Shown: in pieces, positions 1-6,250 of the stretch
How the letters are laid out: every line of letters starts with the position of its first letter
How positions within the stretch are numbered: position 1 is the stretch's first letter
Source of the DNA: JAPUDQ01 sp964535835
GTDB lineage: Bacteria > Patescibacteriota > Saccharimonadia > Saccharimonadales > Saccharimonadaceae
Length of the DNA stretch: 14,790 nucleotides
Assembly: GCA_964535835.1 (NCBI GenBank)
Contig: CAZHUZ010000016.1
Span: forward strand, 1-14,790
Reading direction: 5' to 3'
Notes under the pieces: generated by a model
Told to the model about the DNA's origin: nothing
The model's input: only the letters and a program-made list of their open reading frames with translations
Database searches by the model: none
Program-made: the position numbers and the translations under genes

Positions 1-77
1 GCGCCGATATCACGCAGTTTTTTGCGAATGACATCATGATCAACGTGTAAAAATTTTGCTTCTATCTCGGTATTCAT
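1..77 (-). CDS. CYTH-domain protein, N-terminal fragment
   Basis: Only the first 26 residues lie in the window; the rest is beyond base 1. They read MNTEIEAKFL followed by HVDHDVIRKKLRDIGA. The EIEAK string is the ExExK signature that opens CYTH domains (class IV adenylate cyclase CyaB, thiamine triphosphatase and inorganic triphosphatases), where it binds metal and triphosphate. The helix ending in LRDIGA fits the usual next element. The start at 77 gives the motif its normal place near the N-terminus. The upstream kinase-like gene ends 27 bases away on the same strand, so the two are probably co-transcribed. No clear Shine-Dalgarno is seen; a weak TG-extended -10-like TGATAAGCT lies just upstream. 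Whether it is a cyclase or a triphosphatase cannot be told from this fragment. Confidence 0.75.
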   Translation of the reverse strand, partial: MNTEIEAKFLHVDHDVIRKKLRDIG

Positions 78-104
78 TGCTACAGCTTATCATCAAAAGT
101 AAAA

Positions 105-680
105 CTATTGTTCATTTGTGTATAATCTTTCTACCGCAACATTTCTTGACTCAATTAGCCGCGCCGCCTCATCGGCTGCAAGAACCATCATTCTTGATTC
201 TTCTGTGGTGCGGGGATCAAATACACAATCAGCTGCACGTATGTTTATCCGTTCTTGAAGAATTTCAGCTTGTTCTAAATCTGAGAGCTTACTCGATACT
301 TGAATTAATAAATGCCGTGTATCACTCAAGACTACCCCCGTATCATCAAGTAAGACATCGAAAACCTGCTCTGGATCACGATGTCCTCTTCGCATCAGCC
401 GATGAATTAGTGTTTTATGAAATGGGTCAGAATCAATTACAACTAATTTCTCTACCGGATAACTCCCTAGCATCGTCCGTAATCGTTTTATCTTTTCTAT
501 GAAATGTTCAGACGAGTTGACCCGCGACTCATCTATACCTTTCTCGTCAAACTCTTGCGCCCATGTCGTATCACCCCAGGTATTGATATTAGTTCCACTT
601 ATAACTTCAGCACCATCAAACCGTCTACAAAAAGTCGATTTGCCAACACCATCTGGACCAAATACTGAAATCAGCGTCAT
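105..680 (-). CDS. P-loop nucleoside/nucleotide kinase-like protein
   Basis: A 191-residue protein with Walker A GPDGVGKST at residues 8-16, the form usual in thymidylate-kinase-like enzymes. A hydrophobic strand ends in VVIDSDPFHK (about 80-89), a likely Walker B/substrate region. An arginine-rich stretch RLMRRGHRDPEQ (94-105) could be a lid. The C-terminal helices have ordinary composition. There is no signal peptide or membrane segment, so it is cytoplasmic. It precedes the CYTH-domain gene by 27 bases, and a kinase beside a CYTH protein suggests a shared phosphate or nucleotide substrate (inference). The start is supported by an extended -10 box TGTTATAAT 11 bases upstream. The substrate is not recognisable; it is not a canonical full-length Tmk. 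Confidence 0.7.
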   Translation of the reverse strand: MTLISVFGPDGVGKSTFCRRFDGAEVISGTNINTWGDTTWAQEFDEKGIDESRVNSSEHFIEKIKRLRTMLGSYPVEKLVVIDSDPFHKTLIHRLMRRGHRDPEQVFDVLLDDTGVVLSDTRHLLIQVSSKLSDLEQAEILQERINIRAADCVFDPRTTEESRMMVLAADEAARLIESRNVAVERLYTNEQ

Positions 681-691
681 ATCGTGACTAT

Positions 692-700
692 ATTATAACA
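692..700 (-). promoter_or_regulatory. Extended -10 promoter of the kinase-like gene
   Basis: The minus strand reads TGTTATAAT, a perfect TATAAT hexamer with the TGn extension. It ends 11 bases before the ATG at 680, so a leader of about 5 nt is predicted, too short for a Shine-Dalgarno. No convincing -35 box is seen; the TG extension may compensate. Confidence 0.5.
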
Positions 701-764
701 TATAAATATATTTATGTAACTCATCAAGATATTTTATACCTTAGCATCAATGATCCGCTTATGC

Positions 765-793
765 TTGCGAAACTAGATATTCTATTTTACTAT
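765..793 (+). promoter_or_regulatory. Sigma70-type promoter, predicted leaderless
   Basis: -35 TTGCGA (765-770), a 17-bp spacer, and -10 TACTAT (788-793). The expected transcription start, 7 bases past the -10, falls on the A of the ATG at 800. This makes 800 the better start than the in-frame ATG at 761, which lies upstream of the promoter elements. Confidence 0.5.
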
Positions 794-799
794 TACGAA

Positions 800-1249
800 A
801 TGCCTGAATATTTATTTGAAACAACTCGTCCGACAGGAGCAATACAGTCGACAATGTTGCGTCTTGATACCCATCCATCAGGGATCATCCTCCCAAACGG
901 TCTGATACGCGTTACTTTTCACGAATTAGACCCAACCACAGAGACTGAACTTTATCTCCCTTCGCCTCAAGAAGTCGCAGGTTTTTCTCAGCAACTAGAG
1001 ATAGATGACCGTGCCGTTGATTCACTTAGCTTTACCGAGATTCATTTCAACGCTTTTGCGGCGAGATCCCTCGCAATGTGTCAAGAAATTCTCAAAAACC
1101 ATGGCATAAAAACTGCGGTACTGCAGGCAAACATAGAAAATGATTCATCACCTGAGGCAAAACTAGTACAACAATTAGGCGCTGTACTGCAAGGTCACGA
1201 AATTGAACCCGGTGATGACAGTAGACTCCATACCGGGCTCTATCTCTAA
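800..1249 (+). CDS. Hypothetical protein, possibly acetyltransferase-like
   Basis: A 149-residue protein starting MPEYLFETTR, not recognised with confidence. The first part is strand-rich (GIILPNGLIRVTFHEL). The C-terminal half has a helix FNAFAARSLAMCQEILKNHG, a strand KTAVLQANIEND, another helix, then LGAVLQGHEI. This order is reminiscent of the A/B motifs of a GNAT fold, but no clear acetyl-CoA binding loop is visible, so that is only a suggestion. There is no signal peptide or TM segment. The promoter places the start at 800; starting at 761 would add MLAKLDILFYYYE. It is convergent with the flavoprotein gene, ending 10 bases before that gene's stop, with no obvious terminator between. 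Confidence 0.6.
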   Translation: MPEYLFETTRPTGAIQSTMLRLDTHPSGIILPNGLIRVTFHELDPTTETELYLPSPQEVAGFSQQLEIDDRAVDSLSFTEIHFNAFAARSLAMCQEILKNHGIKTAVLQANIENDSSPEAKLVQQLGAVLQGHEIEPGDDSRLHTGLYL

Positions 1250-1259
1250 GAGTGTCAAT

Positions 1260-1721
1260 CTATAGCTCATACTCTGTGATCGTCCACGGGTGTGATGAGC
1301 AATCACTGAACTTGATATAGCTAGGCGAAACGAGTATATGCATCTGACCTGGTTTGTCACGAAATGGTAATGATTCTGGCCGCTGCCTGTAATGCTCATT
1401 GGCTAATTTAGCAAATGCCGCCTGAGACAATTTCTTTGCCTTCCCTTTTATCTGCGCCGTCAATCGCGCGTCCATATCGATCACCGCCATCGACGCTCGA
1501 CTATCGTAGTCGATATTGTGCGCTTTACGAGAGGCTTCGCTTGTACCGATAATATAATCACCATCATCCGTCACCGAAAACGCCACATACGCCGACTCTG
1601 GTGCTCCGTCCTGATCAAGCGTCGAAAAACTGCACATAATCCGTGTCTTGAGCCAATCATTGAGCTCATCACGAGTTGGCTTCCAACCTTCGCCCTTCGC
1701 ATGCCTGTCTTGTGTTTTCAT
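1260..1721 (-). CDS. Pyridoxamine 5'-phosphate oxidase-like (PNPOx) FMN protein
   Basis: A 153-residue protein of the split-barrel flavoprotein superfamily. The N-terminal strand pair SFSTLDQDGAPESAYVAFSV (31-50) is the typical first hairpin, followed by DYIIGTSEASRKAHNIDYDS (55-74), where family members bind FMN phosphate. The C-terminal strand HILVSPSYIKF closes the barrel. Length fits short PNPOx-like general-stress or F420/FMN-binding proteins rather than true PdxH, which is longer. It is the last gene of the cluster headed by the antitoxin; its ATG overlaps the stop of the metalloprotein gene by 4 bases (1718-1721), suggesting translational coupling. Substrate unknown. Confidence 0.75.
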   Translation of the reverse strand: MKTQDRHAKGEGWKPTRDELNDWLKTRIMCSFSTLDQDGAPESAYVAFSVTDDGDYIIGTSEASRKAHNIDYDSRASMAVIDMDARLTAQIKGKAKKLSQAAFAKLANEHYRQRPESLPFRDKPGQMHILVSPSYIKFSDCSSHPWTITEYEL

Positions 1722-2368
1722 TGTTTGTGATTCTCCGAAATCTCTTTATAATTCTCTTTAAGCTGTTCGATAATCTCTTTGTATCCCTGGTTGTTTACAT
1801 AGTTCCACGCCGCGTCATAATCTGGCCACTTTTTGCATAAACTTTGATCATTTTTTGTTCGATCTGGCTCATGCAACACGTCTTCAAATATAGACTGTAG
1901 TATTGCATGGACAGGTATGTGAATGAGCGTATTAAAAGTATGCTCTGCGCCAAAAAGCTTTGTCCATTCATCAAAGTATTTTGTATCATATTTTGTCTGG
2001 ATGTTATCCGTCAGTAAACGATGGATAATTTCATGAGTCAGCACTTCAACAAATCGATCTGGTTTGTATTTGATCCCGATTACCATTGGATCGCTAAATG
2101 CATAAAACCACGGTGCGATGTTTACATCGATGATATTCTGACGAAATTCGAGACCAGTTATATCGCACATGCCATGGATAATTTTCTGTTCATTAGGAAG
2201 CCATACCTCTTGATAGCCTTTGACAATTTCATCCATCTCTTCATACGTTGCCAGATGCTCGTCTTTTTCCGCCCAAAGCTCATGCAAATGCACTGACGCT
2301 GCATCATAGAGCAGCCATGCATTTTTTATGCGAATTTCAGGGTATGTCATATATGATTTCCTACTCAT
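1718..2368 (-). CDS. HExxH putative zinc metalloprotein
   Basis: A 216-residue cytoplasmic-looking protein with no signal peptide. The segment RFVEVLTHEIIHRLLTDN contains HEIIH at residues 112-116 in a helix, the zinc-binding and catalytic motif of gluzincin-type metallopeptidases. H150, H154 and E162 (LIHIPVHAILQSIFEDV) lie 34-46 residues downstream and are candidates for the third ligand. The tail is rich in K, E and N. No established family is recognised. It overlaps both neighbours by 4 bases (prolyl-tRNA editing gene upstream, PNPOx gene downstream). Peptidase activity is inferred from the motif only. Confidence 0.65.
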   Translation of the reverse strand: MSRKSYMTYPEIRIKNAWLLYDAASVHLHELWAEKDEHLATYEEMDEIVKGYQEVWLPNEQKIIHGMCDITGLEFRQNIIDVNIAPWFYAFSDPMVIGIKYKPDRFVEVLTHEIIHRLLTDNIQTKYDTKYFDEWTKLFGAEHTFNTLIHIPVHAILQSIFEDVLHEPDRTKNDQSLCKKWPDYDAAWNYVNNQGYKEIIEQLKENYKEISENHKQ

Positions 2369-2841
2369 AACTTTATTCTACGATAGATATGCCCCGTCTT
2401 CGCAATGATGCGATCAATATCTTTTGGTGATATAAATATCGTCGCTGTATTGTCGTTCGGATGAAATCCAAGCTCATGTTCGCTCATCAATCTCTCATCG
2501 ATAATAACCTCAATTTTATTTTCGGCATCGTTAAGCAGCCCAAATAGCGATACTGATCCGGGTTTAACGCCAATATATGATTCAACCTGCTCTGGTCGCA
2601 CAAACGTCAATTTCTTGACTCCGAGATCACTCGCAAGCCGTTTCATATCGAGCCGCTCGTCGCCTCGCATGATGACCATCCAGACTCGATCCCCCTTTTC
2701 TTCCCGCACCAGCAAACTCTTCACCGGCACCTTTTCGCTCAAAACCGTACTCGACTCCGCCACCGTAAACACCGCCTCGTGTTCTTGCAAACGATAATCA
2801 ATCCCAAGATTATTGAGTAGCTCAAAAACAGGCTTACGCAT
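2365..2841 (-). CDS. ProX/YbaK-type aminoacyl-tRNA deacylase (PrdX-like)
   Basis: A 158-residue YbaK/ProX editing-domain protein, probably a trans-editing factor hydrolysing mischarged Ala-tRNA(Pro) or a similar substrate. It matches the family over its whole length: LGIDYRLQEHEAVFTVAES (12-30), the catalytic-lysine region VKSLLVREEKG (40-50), LDMKRLASDLGVKKLTF, GVKPGSVSLFGLLND (91-105) and GFHPNDNTATIFIS (125-138) with the conserved histidine at 127. In relatives as I recall them, the lysine is followed by asparagine (KNL); here it is KSL (K41, S42). An AGGA Shine-Dalgarno lies about 10 bases upstream. It starts 2 bases after the small membrane protein gene and overlaps the metalloprotein gene by 4. 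Confidence 0.85.
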   Translation of the reverse strand: MRKPVFELLNNLGIDYRLQEHEAVFTVAESSTVLSEKVPVKSLLVREEKGDRVWMVIMRGDERLDMKRLASDLGVKKLTFVRPEQVESYIGVKPGSVSLFGLLNDAENKIEVIIDERLMSEHELGFHPNDNTATIFISPKDIDRIIAKTGHIYRRIKL

Positions 2842-2843
2842 TT

Positions 2844-3092
2844 TTATCTATCCTGCCAAATTTTCTTGACCCATCCGAGCGCCAATGTTGATAGCAAAAA
2901 CCCAACGACAGGCACAAGCGCATTTAGCCACGGATCAATATGTATGACAAATGCCAGATATGCACAAACCACGATATACGTCAGAATAGCGATCGCAATA
3001 CGTCGTGTCCAGCTCGTTTCCCAAGACTTGTCTAGCTCCACTCGCTCATTTCGTTTTTCGATCTTCTTTATTCGATCTTCTAAGTTCTTCAT
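2844..3092 (-). CDS. Small two-TM membrane protein with N-terminal coiled coil
   Basis: An 82-residue protein. Residues 1-30 are charged with heptad-like spacing (LEDRIKKIEKRNERVELDKSW), consistent with a short coiled coil. Two hydrophobic segments follow at about 32-53 and 57-75, separated by HIDPWLNALVP, then a basic end (KKIWQDR). It probably sits in the cytoplasmic membrane as a hairpin. No function is assigned. Its ATG overlaps the stop of the doc-like toxin gene by 4 bases (3089-3092), so it is in the antitoxin-led operon. Confidence 0.75.
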   Translation of the reverse strand: MKNLEDRIKKIEKRNERVELDKSWETSWTRRIAIAILTYIVVCAYLAFVIHIDPWLNALVPVVGFLLSTLALGWVKKIWQDR

Positions 3093-3472
3093 GACTTAAT
3101 TGTATGTGTTTCAAACCAATTTGCAATCTCATCAACTGAGAGATGATCGACAGCAATTTTTACAGCAAAGTCTTCAACCTCTCCCCTTTCTGCCGTCATT
3201 TTATGATGATTTATTTCAATCAGTGTCATCGCGCACAGCATCGCGGTACGCTTGTTGCCATCAACAAACGGATGATCGGCAATTATACCCCGTGCCATTG
3301 CGGCGGCTTTTTCGCACAACGAAGCATACAATTCCACCTCAAAGACTGATTGAAACTGAGTGGCCACCGCAGATTCAAGCCTTCCAATATCACGAACCCC
3401 TGCCGAACCGCCATCTTTCTCAAGCACTAGTACATGGAGTTGCAATATCTGCTCAAGTGTCAGATATATCAT
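3089..3472 (-). CDS. doc: Doc/Fic-family (death-on-curing) toxin
   Basis: A 127-residue protein of the Fic superfamily. The core HPFVDGNKRT at residues 67-76 matches the Doc/Fic active-site consensus HxFx(D/E)GNxR, including the catalytic His. The preceding VRDIGRLESAV and LCEKAAAMARGIIADHP are typical of short Doc proteins. Classical Doc phosphorylates EF-Tu; Fic enzymes AMPylate targets. The short length and DGNKR core favour the Doc subgroup. No internal inhibitory helix is evident, so control should come from the gene 3 bases upstream, an AbrB-type antitoxin. The catalytic residues are intact, so the toxin is probably functional. Confidence 0.9.
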   Translation of the reverse strand: MIYLTLEQILQLHVLVLEKDGGSAGVRDIGRLESAVATQFQSVFEVELYASLCEKAAAMARGIIADHPFVDGNKRTAMLCAMTLIEINHHKMTAERGEVEDFAVKIAVDHLSVDEIANWFETHTIKS

Positions 3473-3475
3473 GTT

Positions 3476-3697
3476 TTATCTATTCGCCAAGTTTGAAAAA
3501 TCTTGGTTGTAACGATCAAGTAAAGAATTAGCAGTTTTCAGCACGTCGGTAGAGTCAGTTTGTGCAGTTTTCTTGCGCACTATCAATTCGAGCTCTTCTC
3601 CCGTATCAGCGTTGAGAGCCTTCAAGTCCTTTGCTGGGATCGTAACGCCCCGGCTAGTCCCGATTTTGATAATTTTCTGCGTTGTCGTAATAGTCAT
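3476..3697 (-). CDS. AbrB/MazE/SpoVT-type antitoxin
   Basis: A 73-residue protein. Residues 7-41 form a swapped-hairpin AbrB DNA-binding domain: QKIIKIGTSRGVTIPAKDLK, then LNADTGEELELIVRKK. The C-terminal tail VLKTANSLLDRYNQDFSNLA (52-71) is the likely toxin-binding helix. It lies 3 bases upstream of the doc-like gene, the normal antitoxin-first order. Pairing of Doc with an AbrB-type rather than a Phd-type antitoxin is a known alternative arrangement. An AT-rich imperfect inverted repeat directly upstream (3711-3745) is the expected autoregulatory operator. Confidence 0.88.
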   Translation of the reverse strand: MTITTTQKIIKIGTSRGVTIPAKDLKALNADTGEELELIVRKKTAQTDSTDVLKTANSLLDRYNQDFSNLANR

Positions 3698-3710
3698 ACA
3701 AAAATACTAG

Positions 3711-3745
3711 CATAATTATAATAACATTACAATAGTATTATAATG
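3711..3745 (-). promoter_or_regulatory. Toxin-antitoxin promoter with imperfect inverted repeat
   Basis: The 54-bp gap between glyS and the antitoxin gene carries two TATAAT hexamers on the minus strand (3715-3720 and 3737-3742). They sit in an imperfect inverted repeat: the plus strand has CATAATTATAATA at the left and TATTATAATG at the right, about 12 bp apart. The proximal TATAAT predicts a leader of about 11 nt. The -35 boxes are weak (TTATAA for the proximal one). The symmetry suits binding by a dimeric AbrB-type antitoxin (inference). Confidence 0.5.
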
Positions 3746-3751
3746 TTTTAT

Positions 3752-4822
3752 CTAAACTAAATCGACTACTGTCACTCGTTTTTGCTCAGTCGTATCGCGA
3801 GCGCGTATCGTCACCGTGTCGTCTTCGAGTGTGTCAAAATCAATCACAACACAGTATGGCGTACCGATCTCGTCCTGACGGCGATAGCGTTTACCTATGT
3901 TGCCGTTGTCATCCCACATAATATTGCCATATTTCTTTTTCAAAGCGTCGTAGACTTCGCGAGCTTTTGCGACAAGTTCTGGCTTGTTTTTAAGGAGTGG
4001 AGAGACAGCATATTTGACTGGTGCCAGGTGATCAGGTAGCGCCAAATAGACGCGTTTCTCCCCATTTTGTTCATCCTCACGATAGGCACTACTTAGCACC
4101 GCCATGAGCGCGCGCTCGACNNNNNNNNNNNNNNNNNNNNNNNNNNNNNNNNNNNNNNNNNNNNNNNNNNNNNNNNNNNNNNNNNNNNNNNNNNNNNNNN
4201 NNNNNNNNNNNNNNNNNNNNTATTCAATCTCCATCTGCTCAAACTCGCGCGAGCGAAATACAAAATCGCGCGGTGAGATCTCATTGCGAAATGCCTTGCC
4301 CTGCTGAGCAATACCAAATGGTAAATCAGGATAAAAACTATCGACAACATTGCGATAATTAGTAAAAATACCCTGGGCAGTCTCAGGACGCAGATAGCTA
4401 ATTGCAGCCTCATCATCAACCGGCCCAACAGTTGTGCGAAACATCATATTAAATGCCCGAGCCTCACCAAATGTACCAGTTTGTCCGCAAGCCGGACATT
4501 TATTTGCATCAACGAGCTTGTCAGCACGAAAACGACCTTTGCAATTGCTGCATTCAACCAGTGGATCAGTGAATGTATCGACATGTCCACTTGCCTGCCA
4601 GACTTTTTGGTTCATCAGTATCGCCGCATCGACACCATACATGTCATCGCGCTCATCGACAAACATTTTCCACCATAGATTCATGATATTGCGTTTGAGC
4701 TGTACGCCCAATGGGCCATAGTCCCATGTACCGCTCAATCCACCATATATATCACTACCCTGATAAATAAATCCTCGGCGTTTTGCCAAACTAACAATAT
4801 TTTCTAATTTAACGTCGCTCAT
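3752..4822 (-). CDS. glyS: Glycyl-tRNA synthetase, interrupted by assembly gap
   Basis: Class II GlyRS of the single-chain dimeric (bacterial-short/archaeal-eukaryotic) type, charging tRNA(Gly). The N-terminal part shows GFIYQGSDIYGGLSGTWDYG, WQASGHV, a zinc-ribbon-like four-cysteine site (C91, C94, C109, C112), SYLRPETAQGIF (142-153) and motif 2 FRNEISPRDFVFRSREFEQMEIE (178-200). After the gap come VERALMAVL, the second half of motif 3, and the anticodon-binding domain ending in KRVTVVDLV. Catalytic-core sequence normally lies between these parts, and as placed the protein has only 322 real residues plus 34 unknown. The family is usually well over 400, so the true missing segment is probably nearer 300-450 bases than 100. 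An extended -10 (TGATACAAT) lies 9 bases before the ATG. Confidence 0.95.
   Translation of the reverse strand: MSDVKLENIVSLAKRRGFIYQGSDIYGGLSGTWDYGPLGVQLKRNIMNLWWKMFVDERDDMYGVDAAILMNQKVWQASGHVDTFTDPLVECSNCKGRFRADKLVDANKCPACGQTGTFGEARAFNMMFRTTVGPVDDEAAISYLRPETAQGIFTNYRNVVDSFYPDLPFGIAQQGKAFRNEISPRDFVFRSREFEQMEIEXXXXXXXXXXXXXXXXXXXXXXXXXXXXXXXXXXVERALMAVLSSAYREDEQNGEKRVYLALPDHLAPVKYAVSPLLKNKPELVAKAREVYDALKKKYGNIMWDDNGNIGKRYRRQDEIGTPYCVVIDFDTLEDDTVTIRARDTTEQKRVTVVDLV
4121..4220. other. Assembly gap of 100 Ns inside glyS
   Basis: Exactly 100 unresolved bases, a conventional placeholder length. It removes the GlyRS catalytic core between motif 2 and motif 3, and its real length is likely larger. 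Confidence 0.97.
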
Positions 4823-4831
4823 ATAAGAGTT

Positions 4832-4840
4832 ATTGTATCA
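4832..4840 (-). promoter_or_regulatory. Extended -10 promoter of glyS
   Basis: The minus strand reads TGATACAAT, a TGn-extended -10 ending 9 bases before the glyS ATG, so the leader would be about 3 nt. The same nonamer precedes rpmA (11816-11824). No good -35 box is seen. Confidence 0.5.
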
Positions 4841-4852
4841 CAATGCCAAATA

Positions 4853-4881
4853 TTGAATTTATAAAACAATCATTTTATAAT
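4853..4881 (+). promoter_or_regulatory. Sigma70-type promoter, predicted leaderless
   Basis: -35 TTGAAT (4853-4858), a 17-bp spacer, and -10 TATAAT (4876-4881). The predicted transcription start is 4888, the A of an in-frame ATG. The elements lie inside the longer reading frame that begins at 4843, so that earlier ATG is unlikely to be used. Confidence 0.6.
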
Positions 4882-4887
4882 ATATTC

Positions 4888-5175
4888 ATGTTTATTAAGC
4901 ATACTCATGAGTTCGCTTTTAACAGTATGTCGGATGACCCGCCGTCGTATTCTGATGCTGCAAAGGCCTACGAAGCGTTGGCTGATCATGCTGAGACTCG
5001 ATCAGACGCAAGTCATTATTACACTATGGCGGCAATTGCATTTCGTTTAGCAGGCGATCGCGACCGTAGTATGCAAAATGGCATGTTTGCAAAAAATTTC
5101 GCAGACGACAAAGAAACCCGCTATGGCATAATTGCTACCCTCCAACGAGTCGACGACATAATGCGCACTCAATAG
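4888..5175 (+). CDS. Small hypothetical protein, TPR-like helices
   Basis: A 95-residue protein from the ATG at 4888, the predicted transcription start of its promoter. An alternative start at 4927 (MSDDPPSYSD) would give 82 residues. The body is alpha-helical with small-residue packing: YSDAAKAYEALADHAE, then SHYYTMAAIAFRLAGDRDRSMQNG. This resembles one or two tetratricopeptide-like helix pairs, but no full TPR consensus is present. No signal peptide or TM segment. It is convergent with recO, with only 8 bases between stop codons. Function unknown. Confidence 0.6.
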   Translation: MFIKHTHEFAFNSMSDDPPSYSDAAKAYEALADHAETRSDASHYYTMAAIAFRLAGDRDRSMQNGMFAKNFADDKETRYGIIATLQRVDDIMRTQ

Positions 5176-5188
5176 CTTTGACGCTATT
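5171..5188. other. Small inverted repeat over convergent stops
   Basis: AATAGC and GCTATT (6-bp arms, 6-nt loop TTTGAC) overlap the stop codons of the small plus-strand gene and recO. There is no T-run on either side, so any terminator role is weak. Confidence 0.3.
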
Positions 5189-5858
5189 CGTGGGCAATAC
5201 GACCAATAATTGTCAGATCGTTAATTAGCGCTTCGACATTTTTTATCTGATTGATAACGCGAGGGTTTTGGGCACTCGCTACGCGTAATAACTTGATATG
5301 GTCACTTGTATACACACCATTTGCGTCATACACAAATGAATTTTCCTCAACGTCGTATCGGTACGTTGCATCCTCAATCAATTTCATACCATTTTCATCG
5401 GTAGATAAATTGATGCCGACACCTAACAGTATTGCCATTTGTAGTCGATACCATAATTCAACAATTCGTCGATCGATATCATGATCGTTCAGGCAATCCA
5501 ATGCGTGCCGAGTCAGATCGTAAAACGCTGGCTCTGATAGTATTTCAGCGGCCTTTGCTATATCTTTTAACATAAAATACGCAAATTGGAGACGATCATA
5601 ATCCTCAAGTATATGCCCAAAAAAAGTATCGAGTCGCGCACTCGTCACAATAGCCAGCTCGCCTTTGCCTTGATGTAATGTCAAATCACATATAGCCAGC
5701 AGTTCAATCCCGCCGGCAAGTTTGCTTTTTTCACGACGTACACCTTTGGCGATCACGCCTAGCTTGCCCTGTTCTGGTGTAATAATCTGCATGATGCGAT
5801 CTGCTTCACCATAATTAACACGCGACAAAACAATTGCTTTCGTACGCAACGAACTCAT
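5184..5858 (-). CDS. recO: DNA repair protein RecO
   Basis: A 224-residue RecO, the RecFOR-pathway mediator that binds SSB-coated DNA and helps load RecA. The N-terminal OB-fold is clear: MSSLRTKAIVLSRVNYGEADRIMQIITPEQGKLGVIAKGVRR (1-42), then SKLAGGIELLAICDLTLHQGKGELAIVTSARL. The helical C-terminal part (about 80-224) contains the expected LQFAYFMLKDIAKAAEIL and WYRLQMAILLGVGINLST. The CxxC zinc-site cysteines found in many RecO proteins are absent. It starts 20 bases after the response-regulator stop and is the last gene of the kinase-regulator operon, an unusual partner for a repair gene. Confidence 0.88.
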   Translation of the reverse strand: MSSLRTKAIVLSRVNYGEADRIMQIITPEQGKLGVIAKGVRREKSKLAGGIELLAICDLTLHQGKGELAIVTSARLDTFFGHILEDYDRLQFAYFMLKDIAKAAEILSEPAFYDLTRHALDCLNDHDIDRRIVELWYRLQMAILLGVGINLSTDENGMKLIEDATYRYDVEENSFVYDANGVYTSDHIKLLRVASAQNPRVINQIKNVEALINDLTIIGRIAHE

Positions 5859-5878
5859 ATGACGCTACCATCTATCAT

Positions 5879-6250
5879 TTATTCATTACCATTTACCAAT
5901 TCTTCTACCGTTTCACGTAACAATTTCGGCGTCAGTGAGGCTTTGTCGAGTATCTGTACTACACCATATGGCTTGACGTCGTCGATCGATAATCGCTGAG
6001 CCAAACTTGTACACAATACTATTGGTAATTTTGCCGTATCATCATATGATTGCAACTCATGTAGCAAATCAATCACCAGCCCCCGCTCCAACATGACGTC
6101 AGCAATGATGAGATCGTAGTCGTAGCTATCGATCAGATCCATTGCATCTTGACCATTTTGAGCAGTATCGACATCGTATTCTTCGAGAATATGAACATAA
6201 CTATCCGCCAACCATCGATCATCTTCAATCAGAAGTATTCTTGGCGTCAT
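5879..6250 (-). CDS. Single-domain response regulator
   Basis: A 123-residue receiver domain with no output domain. The acidic pocket is E9-D10-D11 (LLIEDD), the phospho-acceptor is D51 (LIIADVML), the switch residue is T81 or S82 (VLCTSLA), and the conserved lysine is K103 (ILDKASLTP). It overlaps the histidine kinase gene by 4 bases (6247-6250), so the pair is probably cognate. With no effector domain it would act by protein contact, as CheY/Spo0F-type regulators do, or in a relay. Its last codons run into a GGTAAATGGTAAT string related to the heptamer repeat upstream of the kinase. Confidence 0.88.
   Translation of the reverse strand: MTPRILLIEDDRWLADSYVHILEEYDVDTAQNGQDAMDLIDSYDYDLIIADVMLERGLVIDLLHELQSYDDTAKLPIVLCTSLAQRLSIDDVKPYGVVQILDKASLTPKLLRETVEELVNGNE

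Noticed and set aside
56..502. Plus-strand open frame opposite the kinase-like gene
   Set aside because: It is antisense to a P-loop protein and overlaps the CYTH start; composition is not protein-like.
761..799. Start of the plus-strand gene at the ATG at 761
   Set aside because: The -35 and -10 boxes (765-793) lie inside this stretch and the predicted transcription start is 800, so the extra 13 residues would not be transcribed.
4843..4887. Start of the small plus-strand gene at the ATG at 4843
   Set aside because: A TTGAAT/17 bp/TATAAT promoter lies within this stretch and points to 4888 as transcript and coding start.
5171..5188. Bidirectional terminator between the convergent stops
   Set aside because: The stem is only 6 bp with four A/T pairs and there is no T-run on either side, so it is listed only as a small inverted repeat.
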